A program made the translations under genes and the position numbers. A DNA stretch of 64,000 nucleotides from DATHTK01 sp035463295 (GTDB taxonomy: Bacteria > Actinomycetota > Rubrobacteria > Rubrobacterales > Rubrobacteraceae), in NCBI GenBank assembly GCA_035463295.1, contig DATHTK010000039.1, positions 23,118 to 87,117 of the forward strand. The letters run 5' to 3'. This document shows, piece by piece, positions 1 through 9,090 of this stretch; positions within the stretch are counted from its first letter, which is position 1; every line of letters begins with the position of its first letter. The notes beneath the pieces are model-generated. The model had not been told where the DNA came from. It did no database searches and saw only the letters and a program-made list of their open reading frames with translations.

Positions 1-1029
1 GAAGTCACGGAGCCGGAGGAGGTCACATCCGCGAGGAGCGATCCGGTGGAGGTCGAGACGCGCGTAGTCGCCGCGAACCTGGAGGCGCCCTGGGACCTGG
101 CGTTCTTGCCGAGCGGAGACGCGCTCGTAACCGAACGTGACACGGGGCGGTTGCTGCGGGTGGACGGCTCGGGCAACATCCGGGAGGTGCAGAGGTTGCC
201 GGCCGCCGGCGTGGGGGAAGGGGGGCTGCTGGGGATCGCCGTCTCGCCCGATTACCAGGATGATGGTCTCGTCTACGCGTACTACTCCACCGCGACGGAC
301 AACCGCGTGGCGCGCTTCGCGCTGGGGGAGGAGCCGGAGCCCATCCTGACCGGCATCCCGGTCGCCTCGTACCACAACGGTGGCAGGATCTCCTTCGGCC
401 CCGACGGGATGCTCTACGTGGGGACCGGCGACGCCGGCGACACCGCGAGCTCGCAGGATCGCAACTCCCTGGCGGGAAAGATACTCAGGATCACGCCGGA
501 GGGCGACGTACCCGGGGACAATCCCTTCCCTGGCAACCCGGTCTACACCTACGGCCACCGCAACGTCCAGGGCCTCGCGTGGGACGCAGCCGGTCGACTC
601 TACGCGACCGAGTTCGGCCAGGACCGTTTCGACGAGGTGAACCGCATCGAGGCGGGGGAGAACTACGGCTGGCCGGAGGTCGAGGGCGAGGGCGGAGAGC
701 CTGAGTACGTCGACCCGATCTCCACGTGGTCGACGAGCGAGGCCTCTCCGAGCGGCGCGGCGATCCTCGAGAGCGGCGCCATCCCACAGTGGGAGGGCGA
801 CTTCTTTATGGCGGCGCTCAGGGGCGAGCGTCTCTGGAGGCTGGAGCTTGCCGAGGACGGGACCGTCTCGGACCGGGAGCAACTCCTGCGCGGCGAGGCT
901 GGGCGCCTGAGACACGTCGCCCAGGCCCCCGACGGCTCGCTGTGGGTGCTCACCAGCAACCGCGACGGACGCGGAGACCCGGTCCCTGAGGACGACCGGA
1001 TATTGCGCCTCGCTCCCGCCGAAGGCTAG
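1..1029 (+). CDS. PQQ-dependent sugar dehydrogenase, 5' end outside the window
   Basis: Beta-propeller oxidoreductase of the soluble glucose/sorbosone dehydrogenase (YliI-like) family, which oxidises aldoses with PQQ, usually outside the cytoplasm. Seen motifs in order: LEAPWDLAFLPSGDALVTER, YHNGGRISFGPDGMLYVGTG, SLAGKILRI, YTYGHRNVQGLAWD, GENYGWPE. The HNGG histidine region matches the family's active site. The frame is open back to base 1 (in-frame Glu/Pro/Ser-rich codons before the GTG at 46), so the true start, probably with a signal peptide, lies upstream. The stop at 1029 faces clpS, which ends 22 bases away on the other strand. Substrate is unknown; the family is clear. Confidence 0.85.
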   Translation, partial: EVTEPEEVTSARSDPVEVETRVVAANLEAPWDLAFLPSGDALVTERDTGRLLRVDGSGNIREVQRLPAAGVGEGGLLGIAVSPDYQDDGLVYAYYSTATDNRVARFALGEEPEPILTGIPVASYHNGGRISFGPDGMLYVGTGDAGDTASSQDRNSLAGKILRITPEGDVPGDNPFPGNPVYTYGHRNVQGLAWDAAGRLYATEFGQDRFDEVNRIEAGENYGWPEVEGEGGEPEYVDPISTWSTSEASPSGAAILESGAIPQWEGDFFMAALRGERLWRLELAEDGTVSDREQLLRGEAGRLRHVAQAPDGSLWVLTSNRDGRGDPVPEDDRILRLAPAEG

Positions 1030-1051
1030 GAAGCCGGGGTATTCCAGCGTC

Positions 1052-1375
1052 TCAGCCGGACGCCGGCTCTACGGTGGCAGACATCGAGCCTTTGCAGCGG
1101 GGGATGAGCGGGTCGGGGCCGAAGGCGTGTATCTGGTCGCGCTTGAGCTCCGCCTCTTCCAGATGCGTGGTGGCGACGACGACCCGCCCGGTCGTGTCTA
1201 CCTCCTTCGCCAGTTCGTAGCCCTTGGCCAGCGGGTGCCCGAAAAGCTTCTTGAGCATGAAGACCACATACTCGTAGCTGTGCTCGTCGTCGTCGAGCAG
1301 GACGACGTTGTAGGGTGGTAGCCCCTCGGTCTTCTGTTTCGTCTCTTCGCGTGGTTGCGTGATGGTGCTCGTCAT
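1052..1375 (-). CDS. clpS: ATP-dependent Clp protease adaptor ClpS
   Basis: Cytoplasmic adaptor that hands N-degron substrates to ClpA/ClpC-ClpP. The 107-aa product has a short disordered N-terminus, then the ClpS core: PYNVVLLDDDEHSYEYVV at about residues 21-38, a helix with MLKKLFGH, then VATTHLEEAELKRDQIHAFG. The NVVLLDDD segment corresponds to the N-end-rule binding pocket of the family. Length is typical. The C-terminal tail after LIPRCKGS is not conserved. No protease subunit gene is adjacent. The next leftward gene (enoyl-CoA hydratase) starts well upstream, and this gene looks like its own small unit. Confidence 0.93.
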   Translation of the reverse strand: MTSTITQPREETKQKTEGLPPYNVVLLDDDEHSYEYVVFMLKKLFGHPLAKGYELAKEVDTTGRVVVATTHLEEAELKRDQIHAFGPDPLIPRCKGSMSATVEPASG

Positions 1376-1420
1376 CGTCCGCGTCTCCCGCTAGAGCGGA
1401 ACCGTTGGAGGGTACGACCG

Positions 1421-2215
1421 CTACCTGCCCTGCCATTCCGGCTTGCGCTTCTCGAGGAAGGCGCACATGCCCTCCTGGGCGTCGGCGAAGGAGGCGTTGA
1501 AGGACATGACCTCCTTGGTGTAGGCATAGGCCTGCTCGACGGGCATCTCGACCTGGCGGTAGAAAGCCTGCTTGCCGACGCCCACGACGAGCGGGCTCGC
1601 CTCGCAGATCTTCTCCGCCATCTGCCGCGTCTCGGCCTCCAGCTCCCCGGTGGGAACGACCCTGTTGACCAGCCCCGCGGCGAGCGCCTCCTCGGCGGAG
1701 ATAAAGTCGCCAGTGAGGAGCATCTCCATCGCCCTTTTCTGGCCGACCGCGCGGCTCAGGGCCACCATCGGGGTCGAGCAGAACAGACCGATCCTCACCC
1801 CCGGGGTGGCGAAGCGCGCCTCTTCGGCGGCGACCACCAGGTCGCAGGTGGCGGCGAGCTGGCAGCCGGCGGCGGTCGCGGTGGCGTGGACCTTCGCTAT
1901 GACCGGCTGCGGGATCGCCTGCACCGTCTCCATCAGCTCGCAGCAGACGTCGAAGATGCGCCGGTAGGTCTCCGGGTCGCGGCCGATCATCTCGGAGAGG
2001 TCGTGTCCCGCGCAGAACGCCGGTCCGTTGGCGGCGAGGACGACGACCTGCGCCTCGCGGCTCTCCCCGACGGCTTTGAGGCAGTCCGTCAGCTCCTGCA
2101 TGTGGGCGAGGGAGAGGGCGTTGCGTTTGTCGGGACGGTTCATCGTGATCCGGGCTATCGGGCCGTCCACCTCGAAGAGAACGTGCTCGTAGGTTCGTTT
2201 CTCAGCCTCGATCAT
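1421..2215 (-). CDS. Enoyl-CoA hydratase/isomerase family protein (ECHDC3-like)
   Basis: A 264-aa crotonase-fold protein, expected to act on acyl-CoA esters. The oxyanion-hole segment GPAFCAGHDLSEM is intact at about residues 66-78. The usual LPE...P(G/D)AGG catalytic segment is replaced by ATPGVRIGLFCSTPMVALSR, and RAMEMLLTGDFISAEEAL follows. That pattern matches the ECHDC3 branch, whose physiological reaction is poorly defined, so a classical hydratase role is not assured. It lies downstream of a PhzF-like gene and an acyl-CoA synthetase on the same strand, with gaps of only 24 and 33 bases, so the three probably form one operon for acyl-CoA metabolism. Confidence 0.82.
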   Translation of the reverse strand: MIEAEKRTYEHVLFEVDGPIARITMNRPDKRNALSLAHMQELTDCLKAVGESREAQVVVLAANGPAFCAGHDLSEMIGRDPETYRRIFDVCCELMETVQAIPQPVIAKVHATATAAGCQLAATCDLVVAAEEARFATPGVRIGLFCSTPMVALSRAVGQKRAMEMLLTGDFISAEEALAAGLVNRVVPTGELEAETRQMAEKICEASPLVVGVGKQAFYRQVEMPVEQAYAYTKEVMSFNASFADAQEGMCAFLEKRKPEWQGR

Positions 2216-2239
2216 AAGGCTATCCTCCTTTAGTAGTAG

Positions 2240-2911
2240 TTAGTAGTAGTCGCGTACCTCGACGAGTTCGGTGCGGCCGCCGATCTCCACCGATCCGTCA
2301 GCGCGAGGCTCGGCGAGGATCACGGAACCCTGGCCCTGCCGGATCCTGATCTTGCGCCCCAACCGGTCCGCGAGCCTGACCGCGTGGGCACCCGTCGCCT
2401 CGTCCTCCTCGACCCCTACCGCCGGCGCGAACACCCGCACGCGCACGCGACCGGCCTCCTCGTCTTCCCACGCCCACACCCCCACGAGGTCGTGACCGAC
2501 GGGCGGACCCGCGAGCGCCTCCACCTCCTCTGCGGAGCCGAGCTCGATCTCCCCAAACGCAGGGGCCCACTCGGGGCGTCCGGTGATGTACGTGAGAGCA
2601 TCCTCGAACCTGACCGGGACCTCGCCAGCGGGCGGTCGCAGGGTCTCCGGCTCGGTACCCTCCCGTGCCAGGAGCCAGGCGGTGCCGACAAGGGGGTGAC
2701 CGGCGAACGGGAGCTCGTCCGTGGGCGTGAAGATGCGCAGAGCCCCCCGTTCGACTTCCTCCACGAAGACCGTCTCCGAGAAGCCCAGGTCCGCGGCGAC
2801 CGACTGGTGCCGGGTCTCCGGTACACTGGCGCCCTCCAGGAACACGCCCAGAGGATTCCCGCCGGCGCCGTTCTCGCCGACAAAGACCCTCAAGACGTGC
2901 AGGCGCGCCAC
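2240..2911 (-). CDS. PhzF family isomerase/epimerase-like protein
   Basis: A 223-aa protein of the PhzF/diaminopimelate-epimerase-like fold. Seen: FVGENGAGGNPLGVFL near the N-terminus, LGFSETVFVEE at about residue 43 (this Glu is the proposed acid/base in PhzF), FTPTDELPFAGHPLVGTAWLL, and VEEDEATGAHAVRLADRLG in the second half. It is shorter than most PhzF proteins (about 260-300 aa), the middle part being compact. Family members catalyse isomerisations of varied small acids, so the substrate cannot be named. The middle gene of a leftward set between an acyl-CoA synthetase and an enoyl-CoA hydratase. Confidence 0.8.
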   Translation of the reverse strand: MARLHVLRVFVGENGAGGNPLGVFLEGASVPETRHQSVAADLGFSETVFVEEVERGALRIFTPTDELPFAGHPLVGTAWLLAREGTEPETLRPPAGEVPVRFEDALTYITGRPEWAPAFGEIELGSAEEVEALAGPPVGHDLVGVWAWEDEEAGRVRVRVFAPAVGVEEDEATGAHAVRLADRLGRKIRIRQGQGSVILAEPRADGSVEIGGRTELVEVRDYY

Positions 2912-2944
2912 AACGACCTCCTCAGTACTCCTGAAACCTTACCT

Positions 2945-4519
2945 CTAGTGCACCTGCTTCTCCTGCTCCGCCCACTCCCTGTCGCGCAGGACGAACTTCT
3001 GCACCTTGCCGGTCGAAGTCTTCGGGAGGTCGCCGAACTCGACGGCGGCGGGCGCCTTGAAGCGAGCGATGTGCTCCTTGCAGAAGTCTATGATCTCCTG
3101 CTCGGTCGCCTCCTGGTCCTTCTTCAAGGTGACGAAGGCCTTGGGACGCTCGCCCCACTTCTCGTCCGGGATGGCGACCACGGCGGCCTCCATCACCGCC
3201 GGATGCTTCGCGACGGCCTGCTCCACCTCTATGGTCGAGATGTTCTCGCCGCCGGAGATGATGATGTCCTTGCTCCGATCGCGGATCTCGATGTACCCGT
3301 CCGGGTGCCAGACGGCGACGTCGCCCGAGTGGTACCAGCCGCCCTCGAAGGCCTCTTCCGTGGCTTCCTCGTTCTCGAAGTAGCCCTTGGCGACCATGTT
3401 ACCGTGCATCACGATCTCGCCCATCGTCTCGCCGTCGCGCTCCACGTCGTTCGTGTTCTCGTCCACGACCCGGACGAGGTCCGCTGTCAGGTACCCCTGC
3501 CCCTGGCGCGCCATGAGCCTCGCCCACTCGTCGGCGTCGAGCTCCTCCCACTCCGGGTGGACGCCGCTCGTGGTCATCGGGCCGTAGGTCTCGGTAAGGC
3601 CGTAGATGTGCAGCGGCCGGATGTTCAGGTCGGCGAGCTGGCCGAGTAGGGTGGGTGAGGGGGGCGCGCCGGCGATGGCAGCGGTGACCCGCACGTCGAG
3701 CTCGCGCGCCGCGTCCTCGTTGACTATCCCGATCTGGACCGTGGGGGCGGCGCAGTAGTGCGTTATCCTCTCGGCCTCGAAGAGCTCCCAGATCCGGGCC
3801 GGCTCGACCTTCCTCAGACACACGTGTGTACCCGCGATCGCGGTGACCGCCCAGGGATAGGTCCACCCGTTGCAGTGGAACATTGGTAGCGTCCAGAGGT
3901 ACCGCGTCTCGTAGTCCATCCCGACCTCGATGACGTTCCCCAACGCGCTCAGGTACGCCCCTCGGTGGGTGTACATCACCCCTTTCGGGCGTCCGGTCGT
4001 GCCGGAGGTGTAGTTTATGGAGATCGTCTCCTCCTCGTCCTCGAGCACGCTCTCCACGGGCTCCGGCGAGCCCTCCGCCAGGTAGTCCTCGTACGGGTCG
4101 CCCGCCTCTCCGGTGTCGTCTATGCGCACCCGCTCGACACCCTCGTCCACGTCATCGAGCAGCCCCTCCAGTTCGGCGTCGACGAAGACCATCTTCGCGC
4201 CGGAGTGCCCGACGATGTAGGCGACCTCGTCCCTGCCGAGGCGGGTGTTGATGGCTACGAGCACGAGCCCGGCCGCCGGCACGGCGAAGTGCGCCTCGAG
4301 CATCGGCGGGGTGTTCGGGCAGAGAAAGGCTACCCGGTCGCCCTTCTCGAGTCCCGCTTCGCGCAGGCGCGAGGCGAGGCGGTTGACCCTCTCTTCGAGA
4401 TCTCGGTACGTAAAGCGCCTCTCGCCGTAGACCACGGCGGTCTTCTCCGGAAACATGTACGCGCTGCGCCGCAAGAGATCGACTGGCGTAAGCTCGCTGC
4501 GGTAGACCTTCTCGCTCAC
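2945..4519 (-). CDS. Acyl-CoA synthetase (AMP-forming)
   Basis: A 524-aa ANL-superfamily ligase that adenylates a carboxylic acid and transfers it to CoA. Complete signature set: P-loop INYTSGTTGRPKGVMYTHRG at about residues 172-191, GLTETYGP in the core, the YHSGDVAVWHPDGYIEIRDR hinge, and LPKTSTGKVQKFVLRDREWA with the catalytic lysine at the C-terminus. Length fits short-, medium- and long-chain members; FHCNGWTYPW is typical of the medium/long-chain FadD3/FadD13-like group. It is probably first gene of a leftward operon with the PhzF-like protein and enoyl-CoA hydratase, suggesting activation followed by degradation of a fatty or branched acid. Confidence 0.9.
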   Translation of the reverse strand: MSEKVYRSELTPVDLLRRSAYMFPEKTAVVYGERRFTYRDLEERVNRLASRLREAGLEKGDRVAFLCPNTPPMLEAHFAVPAAGLVLVAINTRLGRDEVAYIVGHSGAKMVFVDAELEGLLDDVDEGVERVRIDDTGEAGDPYEDYLAEGSPEPVESVLEDEEETISINYTSGTTGRPKGVMYTHRGAYLSALGNVIEVGMDYETRYLWTLPMFHCNGWTYPWAVTAIAGTHVCLRKVEPARIWELFEAERITHYCAAPTVQIGIVNEDAARELDVRVTAAIAGAPPSPTLLGQLADLNIRPLHIYGLTETYGPMTTSGVHPEWEELDADEWARLMARQGQGYLTADLVRVVDENTNDVERDGETMGEIVMHGNMVAKGYFENEEATEEAFEGGWYHSGDVAVWHPDGYIEIRDRSKDIIISGGENISTIEVEQAVAKHPAVMEAAVVAIPDEKWGERPKAFVTLKKDQEATEQEIIDFCKEHIARFKAPAAVEFGDLPKTSTGKVQKFVLRDREWAEQEKQVH

Positions 4520-4687
4520 CTGGATGGCTCCTTCCCTATCTCCGTTCCTCCTTCTGCAATTACATCATAAACAGGGCATGATCGTGCCCGAGCGTCGCGG
4601 GCGTGGGACCAGCCAGGACCCCGCCAGGTGGAAGTCGACGAGCGGGGTTCGTTATTATGGTTGCCGAGTCACAGAAAGGGGATGAGT

Positions 4688-5629
4688 ATGGCTGGTGGAG
4701 CCCGGACGGCGGAGGTGAGACCCGAGACCTACAGCTACGTGTTCAACCCCTATCGGGAACCCATAGCCCGCGTCCATCCCGGGAACCGGGTGGTCATTCA
4801 CACCAACGACGCCTTCGAGAGCCGGATCCAGAGCAAGGAAGACCTCCCGAGCCGCGCTCTGGCCACGGCCAAGTTCCTCAACCCCCAGACCGGTCCGATC
4901 TACGTGGAAGGGGCCGAGCCCGGCGACACCCTGGCTGTGAGCATCGAGAACATCGAACCGACGCGGGACTTCGCGGTGAGCGTTCTCGTACCGTACTTCG
5001 GCGGTCTCACGTCGACCAACTTCACCCGGACGCTCCAGGAACCTCTCCCCGAACGGGTCTGGATATGGGACTTCGTGGACGGTGGAGACAGACTGGCCAA
5101 CGAAGATCTCGGGGTGGAGCTGGAGTGGGAGCCGTTCATGGGCACCCTTGCCGTGGCTCCGGACCTGGAGGCCATTACGGCACTTGCTCCCGGTCCCTTC
5201 GGGGGCAACATGGACGTGCCGGACGTGCGGCCGGGGAACACCGTCTACCTCCCGGTGTGGAACGAGGGAGCGCTCTTCTACACCGGGGACTGTCACGCCC
5301 GGCAGGGCCAGGGAGAGCTCTGCGGCGTCGCGCTGGAGATCACGGCGAAGGTTACGGTGGTGTTCGACGTCATCAAGGGCAAGGAGATAGAGTGGCCCCG
5401 TATCGAGTCGGACGACAGGATCATGGTCGTCGGGAGCGCTCGTCCGATGGAGGATGCTGCCCGCATCGCATACACGGAGCTGGTCCTGTGGCTGGAAGAG
5501 GAACACGGGTTCGACCGTTGGGACGCCTACCAGCTTCTGACCCAGGCGGGCGGACTGTACGTGGGTAATATGGTCGACACCACGTACTCGCTGGTGGCTT
5601 CCATAAGCAAGAGCTATCTGGGGCGCTAG
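4688..5629 (+). CDS. Acetamidase/formamidase family protein
   Basis: Predicted cytoplasmic amidase of the FmdA/AmdA family, which hydrolyses short aliphatic amides to acid and ammonia. Conserved parts: NPQTGPIYVEGAEPGDTLAV, GGNMDVPDVRPGNTVYLPVW and GALFYTGDCHARQGQGELCG, the last being the strongest family signature. The start at ATG 4688 is preferred because AGAAAGGGG at 4672-4680 lies 7 bases before it; ATG 4682 or GTG 4628 are possible. At 313 aa it has the usual length. No amide transporter or nitrogen regulator sits beside it, so its physiological amide is unknown. It appears monocistronic. Confidence 0.87.
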   Translation: MAGGARTAEVRPETYSYVFNPYREPIARVHPGNRVVIHTNDAFESRIQSKEDLPSRALATAKFLNPQTGPIYVEGAEPGDTLAVSIENIEPTRDFAVSVLVPYFGGLTSTNFTRTLQEPLPERVWIWDFVDGGDRLANEDLGVELEWEPFMGTLAVAPDLEAITALAPGPFGGNMDVPDVRPGNTVYLPVWNEGALFYTGDCHARQGQGELCGVALEITAKVTVVFDVIKGKEIEWPRIESDDRIMVVGSARPMEDAARIAYTELVLWLEEEHGFDRWDAYQLLTQAGGLYVGNMVDTTYSLVASISKSYLGR

Positions 5630-5857
5630 GACCTACGGAGGTCTCGGTGGCTACATCACGTGACCGGAAGAGGGCGTGGCCGTGCCGCCCCTCTTTCCCA
5701 GCACCGGGCAAGACCGGTAGATGACGTCGGATCGCGCCGCGGTCGGAGGGGGCCTTTCTGTATATAGTGCGAGCGTGCCCGCGACGGTCGCGCCGACCAC
5801 AGGCGCGAGGGCTCGATCGGATAGGCCCTGATCTAGAGGAGGGACAACAGACCTGTA

Positions 5858-8800
5858 ATGAACGTTAGAGACGCGCACCGCCTCGAACGCCACGCGCGCC
5901 GCATCGAGGAGCTCAGACTCTGGCGCAACGCTTGCGAGAGACCCGTCAAGACCTGGCGCTTCACCGCCGGGGGCGACGGTCCGCACGCGATCGAGGTCGG
6001 CGACTTCTGGCCGGAGATCGGCATCCCGGTCCGGCTCTCGGCACGGACGAGGGTTCCAGAGGATTGGGCGGGGCTCCCCGTCGAGCTGGAGCTCTGGCTC
6101 GGCGGTGAGGGGTTTGTCGAGATCTCGGCTGGAAACGGCGGGACGACGAGCGGTCTCAACCCGTTTCATCGCAGCTTTCTCGTTCTGGACGTTGCGCGGG
6201 GCGGGGAGGAGGTGAGCATCGAGGCCGAGGTGGTCTCGAAGGGGATGTTCGGCTCGAACGTCGCCGAGCCGCGCCTGGAGCGGGCGCGCCTCGCTGTCCC
6301 GGAGACTGGGGTGCGGGCGCTGGAGCGGGACCTGGCGGCGGTCTTCGAGGCCTGCGCCGTGCTCGACGATCACGAAGCAGTCCCTCACCTGCTCGACACC
6401 CTCGACGCCGCCGCCGCCGTTCTCTCCGCCGCGTGGCCGACCGCGACCGGCACCACCCTCACCCGCTACCTCGAGGGCTACGCCAACCCCGTAGGCGACG
6501 CGGCTCGGAACCTCCCGCCGCACTACGCCGAGAAGACCGTAGAGATCAACCGGATGCTCGGCGAACCCTGGAGCCTGCCGCGCGCCCCCGAACCTCTCGG
6601 GCCGCTCCCCGACGAAGCGCGGGAGGCGGTGAGGGAGGCGCGCAGGGTAGTCGCGTCCCGCCTCGCGCGGATAAGGGAAGAGTACCCGCCCGCCGGGCGC
6701 CTCGCGCTCACCGGTCACTCCCACCTCGATCTCGCCTGGCTCTGGCCGCTCGCTGAGACCCGGCGCAAGGCGAAGCGAACCTTCGCGAGCGTCCTCGGCC
6801 TCATGGACCGCTACGAAGACTTCGCCTTCAACCAGTCCTCAGCCCAGGTCTACGAGTGGGTCGAGGGAGACGTGCCCGCACTCTTCGAGCGGGTAAAGGG
6901 ACGCGTCGCCGAGGGGCGGTGGGAGCTGGTGGGCGGCTCCTGGGTCGAGCCTGACTGCCAGATCCCCGGCGGTGAGTCTATGGTGCGTCAGCTCTTCTAC
7001 GGCCAGAGGTACTTCGAGGAGCGGTTCGGTCGCCGGTGCGCCGTAGCATGGCTCCCGGATACCTTCGGCTACTCCCCATCCCTCCCCCAGCTCATGCAGG
7101 GCGCGGGGATAACCGGCTTCTTTACCTACAAGCTCAACTGGAGCGAGACGAACGACTTCCCCCACGACCTCTTCTTGTGGGAGGGGATAGACGGCAGCCG
7201 CGTCGTAGCCCATACCTTTGAGAACCCCGGCACGGACTACAACGGCGACGTCACCCCCCATGACCTGTACGGCACCTGGCGCAATTTCAGGGGCAAGCGT
7301 CATCACCCGGAGAGCATCTTCTCCTTCGGCTGGGGCGACGGTGGCGGCGGGCCGAGCGAGAAGATGCTAGAGAGCTACGACCGCCTCAAGAGCTTCCCCG
7401 CCATGCCCCGCCTGAGGATGTCGCGCATGGACGACTTCTTTGCCTCGCTCCCCCGAGAGGGCCTTCCGAAGTGGGTTGGCGAGCTCTACCTGGAGCTGCA
7501 CCGCGGCACCCTCACCACTCAGGCCAGGGCCAAGAAGCTGAACCGCGAGGCCGAGCACCGGCTGCTCGAGGCCGAGGTCTTCGCTACTCTCGGCGGTGGC
7601 CCATACCCGGCGCAGGAACTGGAGAGCCTGTGGAAGGCGTTGTTGCTCAACCAGTTCCACGACATCCTTCCGGGAACCTCGATCTCCGAGGTCTACGAGG
7701 AAGCCCATCAGCAACTCGAGGAGACGGTGGCCGGGACCGAATCGCTGCGCGACGGAGCCCTGCGACGCCCCATGGCGGGACCGGGAGGAGGGGTGACCGT
7801 GGCCAATGCAGCCCTCCATCCCCGGCCGCTCACCGTTCTGCTGCCACTAGACCAGGGGGTGGTCGCAGACGTGGAGGGCGAGCCTCTCCCGACGCAGCAG
7901 ACCCCGGAAGGGCTCCTCGTCCACGCGCCGGACCGCGAGGTTCCGGGTCTGGGTTGGACCCCGCTGCGCCACGAAGTAGTGAACGCTGGCGAGCTGGAGA
8001 CCGTCTCCGGTATCGAGGTCGGGGAGCGGAGCGGAGGGGCCTTTATCGAGAACGAGATCCTGCGCGTCGAGGTCTCTGCCGACGGAGACCTCGCGCGCGT
8101 CTACGACAAGGAAGCGGGCCGCGAGGTACTCGACGGACGCGGCAATCGGCTCCTGGCCTACGTGGACAAACCGCCCAACTGGGACGCCTGGGACATACAC
8201 CAGGGCTACGAGAAGGAGGGAGAGGAGATCCCCGGTGCTGAGAGCATCGAGGTGGCCGAGGCGGGGCCCCTGCGCGGCGCGGTACGCGTCGAGCGCCGCT
8301 TCCGAGGTTCGCGCATAGTGCAGACTTACAGGCTGCTCTCCTCATCGAGGCGCCTGGACATCGAGACGCGCGCGGAGTGGCACGAGCGGCAGGTGCTGTT
8401 GCGCGCGCTCTTTCCGCTGGGCGTCCGCTCGCACGAGGCGACCTTCGAGACGATGTACGGCGCCGTCAAGCGCCCGACGCACCGCAACACCTCCTGGGAC
8501 GAGGTCCGCTTCGAGGTCTGCGCTCACCGCTTCGCCGACCTCTCCGAGCCGGGCTACGGCGTAGCTCTCCTGAACGACGGCAAGTACGGCCACAGCGCCA
8601 TGGACAACGTGCTCGGCATAAGCCTGCTCCGCAGCCCGCTCTATCCGGACCCGCTCGCCGACGAAGGGGAGCATCGCTTCACCTACAGCTTGTTCCCGCA
8701 CCCCGGGGACTGGACCGAGGCCGGGGTAGCGAGGGAGGCCTTCGCGCTCAACAGCCCGCTCGTCGCCGTCGCGGGGGACGGACCATCCGAATGCGGGTTC

Positions 8801-9055
8801 GTGGCGGCGGAGGGACTCGAGCTCGCGCTGGGGAGCCTCAAGAAGGCGGGGGACGGACGAGGAGTTATCCTTCGCCTCTACGAGCCGCACGGCGCGCGCG
8901 GAGAGGTCGTCCTGCGCTTCGACTCCGGCTTCGAGAGCGCCGAGAGGGTCAACCTGCTCGAAGAGCCCGCGGGCGTGGTGGAGACGAGCGGCGACGAGGT
9001 CCGGCTGGAAGTGCGACCGTTCGAGGTGGTAACGCTGCGCGTGGAGGCGGGGTAA
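5858..9055 (+). CDS. Alpha-mannosidase, glycoside hydrolase family 38
   Basis: Large (1065-aa) GH38 enzyme expected to release alpha-linked mannose from glycans by a retaining mechanism. An N-terminal accessory region of about 280 residues precedes the catalytic barrel, which starts at GHSHLDLAWLWPLAETRRKA (about residue 286). The catalytic nucleophile Asp is in AWLPDTFGYSPSLPQLMQG (about residue 400). LLNQFHDILPGTSISEVYEEA marks the helical middle domain, and the C-terminal beta domains follow (ETMYGAVKRPTHRNTSWDE). No signal peptide is seen, so a cytoplasmic role on imported oligosaccharides is likely. It is followed by aldo/keto reductases and other glycosidases, forming the start of a glycan-use region. 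Confidence 0.92.
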   Translation: MNVRDAHRLERHARRIEELRLWRNACERPVKTWRFTAGGDGPHAIEVGDFWPEIGIPVRLSARTRVPEDWAGLPVELELWLGGEGFVEISAGNGGTTSGLNPFHRSFLVLDVARGGEEVSIEAEVVSKGMFGSNVAEPRLERARLAVPETGVRALERDLAAVFEACAVLDDHEAVPHLLDTLDAAAAVLSAAWPTATGTTLTRYLEGYANPVGDAARNLPPHYAEKTVEINRMLGEPWSLPRAPEPLGPLPDEAREAVREARRVVASRLARIREEYPPAGRLALTGHSHLDLAWLWPLAETRRKAKRTFASVLGLMDRYEDFAFNQSSAQVYEWVEGDVPALFERVKGRVAEGRWELVGGSWVEPDCQIPGGESMVRQLFYGQRYFEERFGRRCAVAWLPDTFGYSPSLPQLMQGAGITGFFTYKLNWSETNDFPHDLFLWEGIDGSRVVAHTFENPGTDYNGDVTPHDLYGTWRNFRGKRHHPESIFSFGWGDGGGGPSEKMLESYDRLKSFPAMPRLRMSRMDDFFASLPREGLPKWVGELYLELHRGTLTTQARAKKLNREAEHRLLEAEVFATLGGGPYPAQELESLWKALLLNQFHDILPGTSISEVYEEAHQQLEETVAGTESLRDGALRRPMAGPGGGVTVANAALHPRPLTVLLPLDQGVVADVEGEPLPTQQTPEGLLVHAPDREVPGLGWTPLRHEVVNAGELETVSGIEVGERSGGAFIENEILRVEVSADGDLARVYDKEAGREVLDGRGNRLLAYVDKPPNWDAWDIHQGYEKEGEEIPGAESIEVAEAGPLRGAVRVERRFRGSRIVQTYRLLSSSRRLDIETRAEWHERQVLLRALFPLGVRSHEATFETMYGAVKRPTHRNTSWDEVRFEVCAHRFADLSEPGYGVALLNDGKYGHSAMDNVLGISLLRSPLYPDPLADEGEHRFTYSLFPHPGDWTEAGVAREAFALNSPLVAVAGDGPSECGFVAAEGLELALGSLKKAGDGRGVILRLYEPHGARGEVVLRFDSGFESAERVNLLEEPAGVVETSGDEVRLEVRPFEVVTLRVEAG

Positions 9056-9090
9056 GATACCCGCGAGCCGGCGAGGTCAAGGGGACGGGC

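Noticed and set aside
8377..9090. Upstream extension of the aldo/keto reductase frame through the mannosidase gene
   Set aside because: The translation there is Arg/Ala/Pro-rich without fold, while the other frame is the conserved GH38 C-terminus; the reductase starts at 9091.
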